Made by a program: the position numbers and the translations under genes
Notes under the pieces: model-generated
The model's input: only the letters and a program-made list of their open reading frames with translations
What the model was told of the DNA's origin: nothing
The model's database searches: none
Assembly (NCBI GenBank): GCA_019925095.2
Contig: CM034412.1
Coordinates: forward strand, 3,534,001 to 3,598,000
DNA from: Dendrolimus kikuchii
Taxonomy: Eukaryota; Arthropoda; Insecta; Lepidoptera; Lasiocampidae
DNA length: 64,000 bases
Direction of reading: 5' to 3'
Shown: positions 31,677 to 42,650 of the stretch, one piece after another
Numbering within the stretch: the stretch's first letter is position 1
How the letters are laid out: each line of letters starts with the position of its first letter

Positions 31677-32403
31677 ATGTCTGTTACTTTGTTCACGGGT
31701 AAACGGTGGAAACGATGTTAATGTTTGCCATGGATATAGTTTGTATTCTAAGGGAAGGACGTAGCGTAACTTTTGTCTCAAAAACAACCCGAAAGGGTTG
31801 ATATGTGGGATGACAATGTCCAATGTGTACAGGCCACCCATATTTGTAACCGCATATATTATATTGTGCAGGTATTTTCCAAACGCGCCCCAAAGGCCTT
31901 TTAGTATTTGTTCTTGCTAAGTTTTAGCGACTCTTGCAACTAATTATCATACAATTATAATGTACAATGCGTCTGTAAACATGCTTTGAAATCTGTTTAT
32001 ACCGTTTTTTAATGAAAGCATTTTAGGCGTTGATAAGTTGTGGAATATTACTTAGTTCTTTTTAGCCGATTTTACCATTAACCGCAAACAGGATTAAAAA
32101 ATAAAGGTCGGACCAAGACAGATTTAACTGCTCTCGTTGAAGTTACCTTGAGGTGTTACGGCACTTTTTTTTCTTTTAGTGATCTAAATAAGGCCGATCA
32201 CAGATTAGAAACTCAACTTCGTCCGCAGTTTGTATAACTTTTTTTTAAATTTTTGAGTTAATACAAATCTTTCCTCTTTATAATATTAGTATAGACAAAT
32301 TAGATTTCTACAAACTAATTGTTAATCTAACACGAATGAATAACTTATAGACGGAGAGAAGTGAAGCATTTTTCGGGTACCTGTGTGCCTAAAATTATTT
32401 TAT
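31677..32403. other. no gene recognised
   Basis: No coding sequence recognised. GAATACAAATCTTTCC-like text near 32265 (CTTTATAATATTAGTATAG) is a bare Helitron 5' end in antisense. Confidence 0.45.
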
Positions 32404-32641
32404 ATTATATTATTAATATATAAAGCTGAAGAGTTTGTTTGTTTGAACGCCCTAATCTCAGGAACTACTGGTCTGATTTGAAAAATTCTTTCAGTGTTAG
32501 ATAACCCATTTATCGAGGAATGCTATAGGCTATATATCATCACGCTAAGATCAATAGGAGCGGAGCACCAATGAAGAATGTTTCAAAATCGGGGGTTTTG
32601 AAACCAAATTCCACGCGGACGACGTCGCGGGCACAGCTAGT
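32404..32641 (+). mobile_element. Helitron-like element
   Basis: TAATATATAAAGCTGAAGAG to CACGCGGACGACGTCGCGGG, then CACAGCTAGT. The body matches 19607-19846 and 59217-59449. Confidence 0.7.
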
Positions 32642-32749
32642 GTAGTATACACGAGGTTTGCGTCTGTGGGTAATGGTAATGTGTCCAAATCCAATGGAAA
32701 CTATTTCATCGTTATCTGTACTAATTAATACATATATATTACCACACCA

Positions 32750-32850
32750 GATTACCACAGGGGTAGACAGAGACTATGGAACTCCTTGCTTGCTATCGTC
32801 TTGACACACACCTTTCGCTTCATCTACTTTTAATCTCTTCGAACACACGT
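32750..32850 (+). mobile_element. LINE 3' UTR fragment shared with 57402-57512
   Basis: CAGGGGTAGACAGAGACTAT, TCCTTGCTTGCTATCGTC, CACCTTTCGCTTCATC and TTTTAATCTCTTC recur in the same order at 57416-57510. Probably an RTE-type 3' end. Confidence 0.5.
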
Positions 32851-32882
32851 TTGTCATAGGTTTTTTTTAATGACGAATTTAA

Positions 32883-33196
32883 AAATACATCATTAATATT
32901 ACCATATAATCTACAGCCCATAAATGTCCCACTGCTGGTCTCGGGCCTCCCATTATAGGGGAACGGACAGTATACCCGCCACGCTCGTCTAAGGCGGTTT
33001 GGCAGGTTTGACACATCGGTTAAATCGATCTGCAGGTTGCATCACGATGTTTTCCTTCACCAGTTGTTAGCACGTGGTAATTGTATGCCCATTAGGTCAG
33101 AACACTGTCTAAGCGGTCCATGCGTTCCGGCCAGGATCGAACCCGCGCCCTTTCAGTATGGGACGCATGCGCTAGCCATTACGCTACTACGACTTA
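32883..33196 (-). mobile_element. tRNA-derived SINE (family T2)
   Basis: Minus-strand sense: AGTAGCGTAATGGCTAGCGC carries an A box (TGGCTAGCGCATG) and GGTTCGATCCTGG a B box, then a body ending GACCAGCAGTGGGACATTTA and GGGCTGTAGATTATATGG. The CCAGCAGTGGGA segment is found in many insect SINE and LINE 3' ends. It differs from family T1. Confidence 0.8.
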
Positions 33197-33208
33197 AATA
33201 ATTTAAAT

Positions 33209-33673
33209 ATAATGTTACGACCGAGGTGCCGACAAAAGCAGATTCACACCTGCATACCATAAAAGCACACTTTATTACCTTTCCGCATTTGGACTTCTTT
33301 TGTATACTTTGTGTTTAAAAATTGTGATTAGAAAACAGCCCATTGTGTATTATAATCTTTTATGGCAGTCATTAGCCAGGTGTGTCGAATAGAATCAGTC
33401 TAAGAAATTCGGTGTACACGGTCGGGCAGCCATATCATATCGGTGCAGTATAAAGCAATGGCCCAATGGAGAGATCGGCAGCCTAGCGATAGCCACAAGC
33501 GAAGCAAGACGTTAGTGACCGACTTTGTGCGTGTGATCGAATCATTAATTACGTTTGGACTGGTTGTGTACAGTTATATTTGTACCTGTGTTATACGTGT
33601 TTGTCTAGTTCTAATAAATTCTATAATAATTCCAACGGCATTTTAATTTGAGTCCTGCAACTCGTAACAATAA
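33209..33673 (+). mobile_element. solo LTR, Ty3/gypsy-type (457 bp), TSD ATAA
   Basis: The LTR 33213-33669 starts TGTTACGA and ends TCGTAACA, a perfect 8-bp inverted terminus. ATAA flanks both sides (33209-33212, 33670-33673). It has a TATA-like box (CAGTATAAAGC, about 33447) and a poly(A) signal (CTAATAAATTC, about 33609). No internal region adjoins it. A 4-bp duplication and TG..CA ends fit Ty3/gypsy. A second solo LTR is at 62560-63049. Confidence 0.85.
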
Positions 33674-33807
33674 GCTAAATTAATTAAAAGTGTTCGTACT
33701 AAGGAATTGTCCATTAGAACTTCTCTTATTGTCTCTATTAAGGCGATGACACTTTGTTCATGAGTTCTTTATTATAGCTAGCACATTACACTAAGCTTTA
33801 GTTTTGT

Positions 33808-34450
33808 TTATAGCACTAGTTCAAATGGTTTTATCCTTTTGTGCTTTATTATGTCCGTATTGTCGAGGAACTGGATCGCCTTGACGTTAACATGACGATG
33901 AAGCCGATGCTCGTGCGCTTTCACGAACTTCCTAATAATGCTGGTGACAAACACCACTTTCAGGCCCCGATGGAGGTCGCCCCATCTAATATACCTTGGC
34001 GCGTTTACAGTGCCTCTCAGTACTTTATTTCGATAGTGTTGTATGATTTCTATATTGCTTGGTTTGGTACAGCTCCACAACTGTACGCCATAGGTCCAGA
34101 CTGGTATTAGGACTTGTTTATAAAGGAGCAATCTGTTAGATACTGACAACTTTGATAGTTTGCCAAGTAGCCAGTACAGATTTCTGTAGTGAGCCTCCAG
34201 TTCCTCGCGTTTCTCACACACACAAAGAAACAAGTTAACATCTATTATTAATTTAATTTTAGAGATAACAATTTGTCAGTCACATACGTACTTGGTGTCC
34301 CGCGATACAGGCTAGTCCTAGTGCGGAACCTATGTAAGCATTATTTCCGTGTAATTTTTTGGCAATAAATTGATTTTTGATTTTGATTTCTTTATGACGT
34401 GTGCTTTCCGGCGCAGTTTAGCGTCAAGTGTCATACCTCAGTTAATCATA
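33808..34450 (-). pseudogene. Jockey-clade reverse transcriptase C-terminal remnant
   Basis: Minus frame: MTLDAKLRRKAHVIK (34391-34447), then, after a nested insertion, REELEAHYRNLYWLLGKLSK, LLYKQVLIPVWTYGVQLWSC, TKPSNIEIIQHYRNKVLRGT and a C-terminus ending FELVL. LYWLLG, LYK..L.P.WTYG.QLW and NKVLR are the conserved end of Jockey polymerases. Apart from the insertion the frame is open for 141 codons. The upstream RT core is absent here, but see 34947-35171. Confidence 0.85.
34208..34393 (+). mobile_element. CR1-type LINE tail nested in the Jockey remnant
   Basis: About 174 bp (34214-34387) ending GGCAATAAATTGATTTTTGA and a TTTTGATTT tail. Removing it rejoins Jockey codons as AHVIKKREELE on the minus strand, which is the family's expected text. 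TTTCT on both sides is a short duplicated target. Confidence 0.7.
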
Positions 34451-34946
34451 ATTCATAGGTGATTTTTATATGACCGTTCTTCAAAACATTATTGACTCTA
34501 ATAAACATTGCGTGTTTGTTAGAAACAAAATTTGGACTCCTTTAACCGTCTGCGCACGGCTCACGTGGAAATTACTATACAAATTTCGAAGAAACTTGTC
34601 GATTGTGACAGTTCAGAACTTGGATAGTTATGTATTATGGATTACTTTCTAGAGTTAGTTGTGCGCGAAGGAATTTATATGCCCGAAAGTGTTCTTTCTA
34701 ATAATTTTCTTCTTTTATATATTTTTTTTTATCCTGTTTTGAAGTTCTCCTTCTGTGTTACTCCTAAAATATCCATATAGTTATTGCATTTTTTGTTTTG
34801 TAAAGTGGTGTTGCGTAAGTGTTATTAAATCATTTTTCTTGCTAGTGTATGTTTGTCATAGAGTAACAAACAAATACGAAATGGAGGTGCCATAATTTCC
34901 TCTAAAAATTATGAGTTGTTTGATGTCAGGTTTAAGAATTATTGTA
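34451..34946. other. no gene recognised
   Basis: No coding sequence recognised between the two Jockey-like pieces. Confidence 0.4.
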
Positions 34947-35171
34947 CTAATCAAACACCATAAGTTTCGTCTCGTTCACATTAATTTTCAAGTGCAAGTG
35001 AATGAAAAGTAAGATATAGGTCGGCCGTAGACGAGCATCGCTGCTTTTACGTAGGTTTAAGTCTTGATCTATTTCGAGCATAGGATGCGTATAAGCCCAT
35101 TTTGACCTTGAAAATAAAATAATACTAATGGCGTCTCTCTTTAGTATATTCTGTTGCTTTACGACGGTCAA
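34947..35171 (-). pseudogene. possible RT fragment upstream of the Jockey remnant
   Basis: The minus frame ends HLKINVNETKLMVFD, similar to the KW.LKIN..KT....F segment that follows the catalytic site in Jockey-type polymerases. Orientation and order agree with 33808-34450. The rest of the frame is not convincing. Confidence 0.3.
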
Positions 35172-35443
35172 GTGAGAGGGTATAATGTACTAATAACACA
35201 CTTTAATGCAAGGCAAATAACCATAATATCCGAACGGCGTTTACGCTTTCCGTTCTAAGTAACTAGTAATACGGGTTCTGTGTAAATATAGCTTTATACG
35301 TTGTTTCAGTTGGATGTGATTTTACAAAAATGGTTACTACTAATATATGCCTAGAATAAGAAAATACTATTTATAAATCCATCATCATCATAACGTTAAA
35401 TCCTGGTTGCATTCGGAGCGTCTGCTTCGGAGTCGGAACTTCG

Positions 35444-35815
35444 ATTCCCTGTTGAAGTGAAACTTGTATATAGATGGGGGTATTAGCATATTTTCTGTCA
35501 CGAAAAAGCGTTACGGCCGCGTGAAGGGGTTAGAAGGCATATCTATGGATGTTTTTTTTTATTCCGGATGGAATTCAGTTTTTATGTTTGATAAAATAAA
35601 ATATGTTTAAATAAAAAATGCATTCATTAAAATTTACCTAACCTCACCAAATCCTAATTTGCAGTAAATCTGCGAAAAATCGAAATGTGTGCTGGGTGGG
35701 ACACATAGTAGAAGTCAAATTTCAACGGACAAGTGGAAAAACGAATCGCAACGATCGAACGTCCGTTGCGATTTTTTCCACCTGTCCGTTGCGGTTGCAC
35801 ATTTTTCTTTTTCAC
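35444..35815. mobile_element. foldback element F1 (copy 3)
   Basis: GTTGAAGTGAAACTTGTATA, GTTACGGCCGCGTGAAG, TTACCTAACCTCACCAAATC and TTTGCAGTAAATCTGCG are the reverse complement of the right half of copy 2. At 35728-35800 a shorter hairpin forms from GGACAAGTGGAAAAACG, CGCAACGATCG and CACCTGTCCGTTG. Confidence 0.7.
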
Positions 35816-36405
35816 TTGCACTGACTTCCGCAACATCCTTCATGTTGAGAGAATACATAGCGACGCTATAACTGAAATCATTTTGAACAACTACTATTAT
35901 CAAGCGTTATTAAGGGAAATAATTGGCAATTACAAAAATGTTAATTTACCTACTAAAACTGTAATTGTAATATAATTTTTAATTGTTTTCCTCTAAGCTT
36001 TCAGCGTGCGAATATTTCTAGGTAAATCTGGCTTGAATACTACAGGAAAGACACCACGTATTGAGTTCCAATAATCCCTTAGTTTTATGACATCATCCTG
36101 TTGGAATGCAACTTGCAAAACCTTTTCTATAGAAAAGCGGTTTACTGCACGTGCAGTATTGAATGGTGTTACCCAATCCGCGACAATACGTTGCGGATTG
36201 TTGCAATGCCTTTATTGGGAGCCGCTGGCTTTAGATTGTAGATGTAAGCAGATTTTATCATCTCATTGTATTTACCATAGTATTGAACTATGGCAGAGCT
36301 ATTATTACTATACCTAGTTTTGATAAAATAAATTTTGAATTTAACTTTTAATTGCATATTTTGTATTTAGTATTGTTATACTGAAATCAACGTACTAAAA
36401 TTAAT
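35816..36405. other. no gene recognised
   Basis: Open frames on both strands are short and unrecognised. No shared repeat identified. Confidence 0.45.
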
Positions 36406-36660
36406 GTGTTAAAGCTGGTGAATGTGTACAATATATTAGGCGAGAGCAAGGCACTTCGCTTGCGCTGGCTTGGCCACCAACGTAGAATGGGGGAGGATCG
36501 CGCGGTGAAAAGAGCCTATCTGGGCAAATCAACGGGACGGCGACCAGTTGGTCGGAACAGATATCGCTGGAGTGACGTAGTGCAGAAGACAGCGCTGAAC
36601 AGAAAGGAGTGGAGTATTCTCATTTTGGATCGTTGAGCCGCAGCAGTTAGTTAGTTAGTT
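36406..36660 (+). pseudogene. LINE reverse transcriptase C-terminal remnant, TTAG tail
   Basis: Plus frame: LRLRWLGHQRRMGEDRAVKR, AYLGKSTGRRPVGRNRYRWS, DVVQKTALNRKEWSILILDR, stop. LRWLGH.RRM..DR..K and TGRRP.GR.R.RW.D are the end of RTE-group polymerases. (TTAG)n follows at 36646-36660 as the 3' tail. The sequence is 5'-truncated; this stretch has no internal stop. Confidence 0.8.
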
Positions 36661-36848
36661 AAAATTAATGTCATGCAAAGGCGATTGAACCTGTAGTTTA
36701 AAGCTAAGTATATAATAAAGGCGAACAGTATTAAAAACCTATCACATTATATTGCGTTTTTAGTTCTCATTTCGTAGGCCAAGACAGATGTTTGGTCGCT
36801 GTCCCAACGGAGTTAGTGTTTTTTGATAATTAATAAATGTTGTCATTT

Positions 36849-37175
36849 AATATTTTTTCAAGTTGTCGCGACTAGTAGACATAATTATAACTACGTTCTA
36901 ACAGTTTTAAGCGCGGCATTTTATTTGATTTTCATTTAGACGTTTCGGCCACTTTTCAGTAGTCACGGAATACAATTGTCAATGAGTAATGATAAAGGTA
37001 TTATATAGCCTACCTCCAAATTGTTCATTTTAATTATTTAATTTTATTTTTTGTTTATTGTTATTATTTATTCTACGGGGGCCTAATCTAATTTACCGTT
37101 TGGCAAAAACGTTGAAATAAAAATCAAGTAAAATGCCGCGCGGAAAACCGTTAAAACAAAACGTAGTTTTAAATT
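36849..37175. mobile_element. long-TIR MITE (copy 3)
   Basis: The left end TAATATTTTTTCAAGTTGTC and ATAACTACGTTCTAACAG, and the right end AAAACCGTTAAAAC and AACGTAGTTTTAAATT, are inverted. The interior holds the reverse complement of copy 1's GTAAATTAGATTAGGC and TTAAAATGAACAA. Confidence 0.6.
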
Positions 37176-37639
37176 GTTTAGAATTTAAGTTTAGTTGTTC
37201 CGTAGTTTCACTAAATCATTAGAACATCGTTAAATAGTGCAATAAATTAATAAAAAATCATGGTGTTTTTGTTAAAACTAGGGCTTTGGTGCAACACTCG
37301 ATAAGGAAATCGATTGAATTGACTCGGCGTAAGTCAAATGAAGGTTATTGATTCTGATAGTTTTCCTTATTTTTACGTTATTTTATGAATAATTCTGTTA
37401 ATAACACTATATTAGGTAACAATAAATCGAAACGCTTGTTTGAAATTAACACCGTTCTTAAAAGGCAGTCCGTAAAACATTCGCACTGCCCGTCTATTAG
37501 TTTCTTATAAAGTCCAGAACGGTCACTAGGCGTTGCCATCTAATTAGGTAATTGTCACTAAGTAGGTTTGAATAAAAAGCGGCGTCTTTGTCCAAGTTCG
37601 GTAGCTCTATGGTGCATAGGAAAAGCGGGTAGAGTTTTA
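37176..37639. other. no gene recognised
   Basis: AT-rich, unrecognised. Confidence 0.45.
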
Positions 37640-37857
37640 TACACACTACACACACAGACGTACGAGCTTACGCCACCAATATGTGGTGGACATACCAACT
37701 AAGCGGACGAAACGCTATGCTTCCACTTTTATCATACGTACCGCTGAAGAGTGGAACTCTTTACCGTCGTCTGTTTTTCCTGAAGAATACAATCTAGGTG
37801 TCTTCAAGTCTCGCGTGAACAAGTATCGTCTAGGTAAGCGTGCTCCACCTTAGATTG
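37640..37857 (+). pseudogene. LINE ORF2 C-terminus (WNSLP type)
   Basis: Plus frame: [20 protein letters not shown], then [20 protein letters not shown], then [20 protein letters not shown] and TAG. The motif VxxxPxxRTxRYxxSFxxRTAxxWNSLPxxVFPxxYNLxxFK is a standard ORF2 terminus of insect non-LTR elements. The upstream polymerase is absent. A diverged scrap of it lies in SINE T1 at 14922-15028. Confidence 0.85.
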
Positions 37858-38179
37858 CATTTCCACTTGACATCAGGCTCAATGTCAGTGAAATGCGAAC
37901 CTATACTATAGTAAAAAAAACTGCATGTATTCTTTTATTACTTAGACGTGATAGAGCTATGCTGGAATCATCATTACCTTGATTACAAGCTCTTAGAGTC
38001 GGCTCGACCCATGTGCTACCACGCTCTCACGGAATATCGGCGTTCAATGTTTAATCATAAGTAATCATGTTTCATACGGTGAGTGAGTGTTCCGGTGGTT
38101 CACTTTCCCCTCCTTCCTATCCCATCTAACCTGCTATCTCATCCCTTTCATTATAACCACACTTTCTGGACTTAAAGGC

Positions 38180-38285
38180 TTACATCGCATTGCCATTACC
38201 TCTGGTGTTGCAGATGGTTCATAGGCGACGGTAACCACTTTGCATCAAGTGGCTCTTCTGCCTGATTGCTCGCTTTAAGCATTTT
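38180..38285 (+). mobile_element. SINE 3' module fragment
   Basis: CCTCTGGTGTTGCAGATGG, TTCATAGGCGACGGTAACC, ATCAAGTGGCTCTTCTGCC: the 3' module of family A with a different upstream region. Confidence 0.55.
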
Positions 38286-38930
38286 TTTTATTAAGTATTT
38301 CTTACTTTATATATCTAGACTCCTGCTTTCGTTGAGGAAGTGATATTCATACTAGTGATATAATGGCAGAAGTGTGTTGCAGCTTTTTGAATCTTATCTT
38401 TCTGTCATTGCTATTAATAGCTCTAGCTTGAGGGTAAACTGTCAACTTATAGGGGTGTCAGATTGAAGGCTGTCTTTTATTGGCAAATTATGTATTTAGT
38501 TCACCAAGGATTTTGTTTTATCACATGTAATATGAATTTTGTATTTGTTATCTATAATATTACAAAAAAAAAGTTCTGTTGATCTTTTGAGCTTATAGCT
38601 AATAGAAACACTCGTTCTTAAATATTCCTATATCTGAAATCAATCCGCTAATCGCTACGCCTGTGAACTAAGGCTGACCACGAAGCAAATAATTTACTAC
38701 AGGACTCGTAGAATTCTTAATATTAATGTAAATTCGCACGCAATGCTTTATGCTATTCGTAATTTATTTGGTCTAGGAATTATAGCTGAAATTTATAGAA
38801 ATTCCTATTGTCACAATGATCAGCATTGACTTCTAAGAAGCCCTGAGGTTATCATTAGATCGAATTTACCAAATAACCGATTTCAGGGGTTTCTATCGCT
38901 TAAGCATCAGATCCTTATATGGAGGAAACT
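38286..38930. other. no gene recognised
   Basis: AT-rich, unrecognised. Confidence 0.5.
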
Positions 38931-39217
38931 TTTTTTTTTATTGCAGGAGTTCAGCAGACAGGCAGACGCGGCCCACTTGATGGAAACCGGTTACCATCGC
39001 GTAAAAACGTTTGCAACACTAAAGGTGCTACAAATGCGCTGCTGCTCTCTTAAGGGAGACTGGAACCTGGTCGCTAATGCCCGAACACAACTCAAGGTTC
39101 ACTCACTCAGTCGGGCAAATACCCTACCACCTGGCTGTGGGTGGTTTTATCGCCTCTTACGACAGGCCGCCCCGCCCGGCCGCAGGATATTGTATTCTTT
39201 TTCCGTTCCTGCACGGA
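38931..39217 (-). mobile_element. SINE-like family A, internal deletion
   Basis: Minus-strand sense from CGTGCAGGAACGGA-type start (39217) to CCTGCAATAAAAAAAAA (38931). About 40 bp around the usual CTGGTCTAAAGTATGCCGCC segment is missing or replaced (CACTCACTCAG). Confidence 0.75.
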
Positions 39218-39536
39218 TGAAATAAAATGATGATATAAAAGATGCTTATCCCATGCCAAATTCGTCCCAGGTTGTTGAAAGTCCACATTTAGTGAATTAC
39301 GTAATAATTAATCGGTAATCGCTTGCGTAAACTCTGAATGCTTATTACGCAGAATCTGCTCCATTTCTCGGCATAAAAAGTAGCCAATCCAATCCGAATT
39401 ATACGGTCAAATTTTTATCATTGTTTTGTAATTGGTTATTCTTAACACAGCGAAGAAGGGACAAACAAATACTCAAATGTGACTTTCAGTGTTTGTAGAT
39501 ACTTAGTGTAGTAGTGTGTATTTGGTTAGATTTAAT

Positions 39537-39784
39537 ACTAGCTTCTGCCCGTGACTTCGTCCGCGTGGAATAGTTAAAAAAAGTAAGTTAAAAAACCTAT
39601 TTGAAACATTCTTCATTGGTGCTCCGCTCGTATTGGTCTTAGCGTGATGATATATAGCCTATAGCCTTCCTTGATAAATGGGCTATCTAACACTGAAATA
39701 ATTTTTCAAATCATGCTAGTAGTTTCTGAGATTAGCGCGTTCAAGCAAAAAAACAAACTCTTCACTTTATATATTAGTATAAGA
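39537..39784 (-). mobile_element. Helitron-like element
   Basis: ACTAGCTTCTGCCCGTGACT at the left, then TTCGTCCGCGTGGAATAG, is the antisense 3' end, and TATATATTAGTATAAG at the right is the antisense 5' end. The body matches 19607-19846. Confidence 0.7.
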
Positions 39785-40412
39785 TATTGTACGCTTGTAT
39801 ACTATCAGGGATATTTCTCATAGCTTACATTCTTTACGGTAATTAAGCATCAAATAATACGCGTTCAATAAACCACACGCGTTGATTTTATAATTCTTAA
39901 TTTTAAATCGATTGGAACGTTTTAAAAGCTAATTATGGACGCGTTCCGTTAGTAGCCACAATGCCCAAAATGCTCCGTCAGTCGTTCCACATGGCGACCA
40001 CGGTCGTTATGGTCGTGGCGAAAACGTCATTAAAGACGTCATCATTTTCTATCACACAGCGCTCACAACGACCCGTGTCAAGAGGTGTGTCGAAGTGGGC
40101 GTTGACCATAGTGCATTAATTCTCTCTATCGATTGTCATTGAAATAGGCGTGATTTTCAAATCAACCAATGATATTTGTGTATTTATGACAGCAACGCTC
40201 CATAATCCGTTCCACTAGAGTTTATGATTGTAACGTCCGCAAGCAAGTGGAACGGGAAAAATCGCGGTCGTTGTGAGCCTCTTATGGAACGTAGCCTATA
40301 AGGTTGTCTCAATTACGAACGTTTAGCCTCAATCAAAGAACTATATACAACGTGACTGCAAATTCGACTACAAAATTTAATATTTGAAGAAAGAAAGACA
40401 ATATTTAAATAA
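39785..40412. other. no gene recognised; inverted segment 40062-40278
   Basis: GCTCACAACGACC at 40064 and GGTCGTTGTGAGC at 40266 are inverted, and CGTTCCGTTAGTAGCC near 39943 weakly mirrors GGAACGTAGCC near 40287. A degenerate MITE is possible. No coding sequence recognised. Confidence 0.35.
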
Positions 40413-41017
40413 AAATCTTCTACGTACATACATACATACATAATTTCACGCCAGTTCCCTTGTGGGGTAGGCACGAACAACAGAGCGCCATTTAGGCTTA
40501 TTCTTACACACCTCACTTACTTCTTTGACATTCATAACTCTTGTCATGCACGCTCGTCTGTTCTTAAGGCTCCTGACATCACCTTCTGCTAGTACACGAT
40601 CAATTTGATCATGGAAGGTGTGTCGTGGCCTTCCACGACTTCTGTATCCATCCACTTTTGTATTGTATATCTGTTTAGTCATTCTTTCATCATGCATTCT
40701 TTCCACATGCCCGAACCACCGGAGCATTCCTTTCCTTACCTTCACCCCGACACTCTCTTTCAGACCAATTCTCTTTCTTACTTCGGTATTACGAACGCGG
40801 TCCGCGAGCGTCACTCCGCAGATTTTGCGCAGTGCTCGCATCTCGACCGCGTTTACTCTACTTTCATGCTCTCTCTTCCATACCCAACTCTCGCTTCCAT
40901 ACGTGAGCGTAGGTACCAGCACCGCGTTGTGTATGGCAAGCTGGGCCTTCTGGCTGAGGTTCTTAGCGCCTAGAAGTTTACCTAACGCTCCATTCACACT
41001 ATTCCCCAAATCTTCTA
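40413..41017 (-). pseudogene. longest CATA-tailed LINE copy, RT C-terminus
   Basis: The insert 40423-41007 carries an open minus frame of 190 codons at 40446-41021. In order: LGKLLGAKNLSQKAQLAIHN, AVLVPTLTYGSESWVWKREH, VNAVEMRALRKICGVTLADR, VRKGMLRWFGHVERMHDERM, then RGRPRHTFHDQID and the ARELA end. This is the thumb and C-terminal part of an RTE-like non-LTR polymerase. The catalytic domains are lost by 5' truncation. AAATCTTCTA at 40413-40422 and 41008-41017 may be the TSD, although the right copy is also in frame with the ORF. The tail is (CATA)n. Confidence 0.85.
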
Positions 41018-41093
41018 GCAAAAAAGAAACCGTCTTTAAGGGTAACTAAAAAGTAAAACATAAAAAATACTATATTTTGCAAATCTGTTGTTG

Positions 41094-41200
41094 TGTTTTA
41101 TGTTTTATTTGGCACCGAATTCAAGATGTAGCAAGTATTTATTTTTGCTTTTTAGTTATACTTGAAGTCGGTTTTCGTTTTAGTAGATTTTTTTTTTTTT
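41094..41200 (+). repeat. fragment of the AAAACCGACTTCAAAA repeat class
   Basis: TATGTTTTATTTGGCACC, TTCAAGATGTAGCAAG and CTTGAAGTCGGTTTTCG repeat the layout at 6180-6275. Confidence 0.4.
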
Positions 41201-41384
41201 TTTACTTTTACGTTACGTATATGGTATACAATAACAATGAAATTTATATAGAAACTATTGTACTGAATCTGACGCAAAAAGAATGATCAATATAGATTCA
41301 GAAACAAAAAAGTAGTGGCTGAACATACATAATAAAAATGTGTGTGTCTACAGTTTACACGAAGTAGAAGTGGAACAAAGTAAA

Positions 41385-41617
41385 TCGGCAGACAAACACA
41401 CACACTGTATATCCCCAAATTAAGCAAGTTACGCTTGTGTTATGGGTAATATACAACGGACCACTCTGGGGCCGATCCCAGACACCCAGACCATAGTAAA
41501 TAACGAAGAAAATACGTTTCCGAAATTTACCATACCAGGAATCGAACCCGGAGCCTCTGCGTTGCAGTGAGGTAAGCCGGCAAAGGCTTAGCCCGCTCAA
41601 CCACAGAGGCCGTCAAA
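41385..41617 (-). mobile_element. tRNA-derived SINE T1, best copy
   Basis: Minus-strand sense: GACGGCCTCTGTGGTTGAGC with A box TGGTTGAGCGGG, B box GGTTCGATTCC, and a body through CTGGGTGTCTGGGATCGGC to TGTGTTTGTCTGCC. Spacing of the two boxes is tRNA-like. Confidence 0.9.
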
Positions 41618-41945
41618 GTGTGACAAGGGTTGGGAGGAATTCTAAATTTCGTGTCACATTTCATATATTATATCGTTGCAATATATTTAAGCTTTAAAAT
41701 ACGAAATTTGAAGTATTAACTAAAAATTTCAAAACATTTCCAACTCTATCTGTATGTATGAGCGTAGTGTTTAAATAATTAAATATAATGTATTCTATCT
41801 CATTCTCTCGTAGGCTTAACCCGATAGAATTGTGTTTATCTCATTTAGTGTCGCTTTTTCGTTTCATCGAGTTTCAAATCACAACGCTTCTTAAGAAGTT
41901 CCACCTCAAAAATATTTTCACGATGAATTGTTAAAAAGAACTATA
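41618..41945. other. no gene recognised
   Basis: AT-rich, unrecognised. Confidence 0.45.
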
Positions 41946-42650
41946 TGTAAGTCGCGCGCAGAAGGTTTGCCGATGGTCGTTCCGCCCGCTTCCTACGTCT
42001 GGGACGGGGGCTTGTCTAAGGAATACTAAGAACTAGACGACCGCGGGTTACGGTTGTGGGAGGATGGGACGCCGTCTCCTTCTTCTGCGAGCACGTTGTG
42101 CTTGCAAAGGAGGAGGCGGAGCGAGAGCGTGTGCGTATGTCACGGCTCTGCGACCGCCAAAGCAGGACGCGCCGGCACATACCGAAGGTCCTGGCCCTCC
42201 GGCCACCGTAAGTAGGCGGCGCGGGTGGGGTGTAGGGGTTCTCACTCACCTGCCTATGCTGTCGAGATGAGAGCGCGATTGTTCTACGCGCGCTCACCTC
42301 TACTCCCGTGGGGCGAGTTACAAACCGCACGCACGCACATAGATCTTGAAGATGTCGGGAGTTAAAAGAAAGTCCTCCGGCAGTGGAAGTGGCTTTGCGA
42401 GGCTCACGCCTGCCAGGGCTACGGAGAGGCTAGGTCATATATCCGTTAGTCCTGGCATAAGGCACAGGACGGCACAACCAGGTATCCCGAACTGGGTAGT
42501 GTCAAAGGCTGGAGGGGTTGTCATCGGCAAACCAGCGCACGACTTATACGAATATATCGATACCTCGGAGCTCAAAGGGAGTAAGCACCAAAACTCGATT
42601 TTTCAGGAGAGCCGAATAACAAAATATAAAATATTATTTCGGACATAACT
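41946..42650 (+). pseudogene. R1-clade LINE remnant: ORF2 C-terminus and GC-rich 3' region
   Basis: Plus frame 42020-42211: GGWDAVSFFCEHVVLAKEEA, ERERVRMSRLCDRQSRTRR, VLALRPP and TAA. W.AV..FC..V.LAKEEAERER is the C-terminal helix I associate with R1-group polymerases. The following 430 bp is GC-rich, unlike the surroundings. It holds an open frame from ATG 42352 (MSGVKRKSSGSGSGFARLTP) to 42648 with no recognised similarity; it is more likely 3' UTR composition than a gene. An alternative is a host CpG-rich first exon. Confidence 0.55.

Noticed and set aside
42016..42330. Minus-strand open frame of 104 codons in the GC-rich patch
   Set aside because: The plus strand there carries the R1-like C-terminus; the minus frame has Arg/Ser/Pro-rich composition typical of antisense GC-rich DNA.
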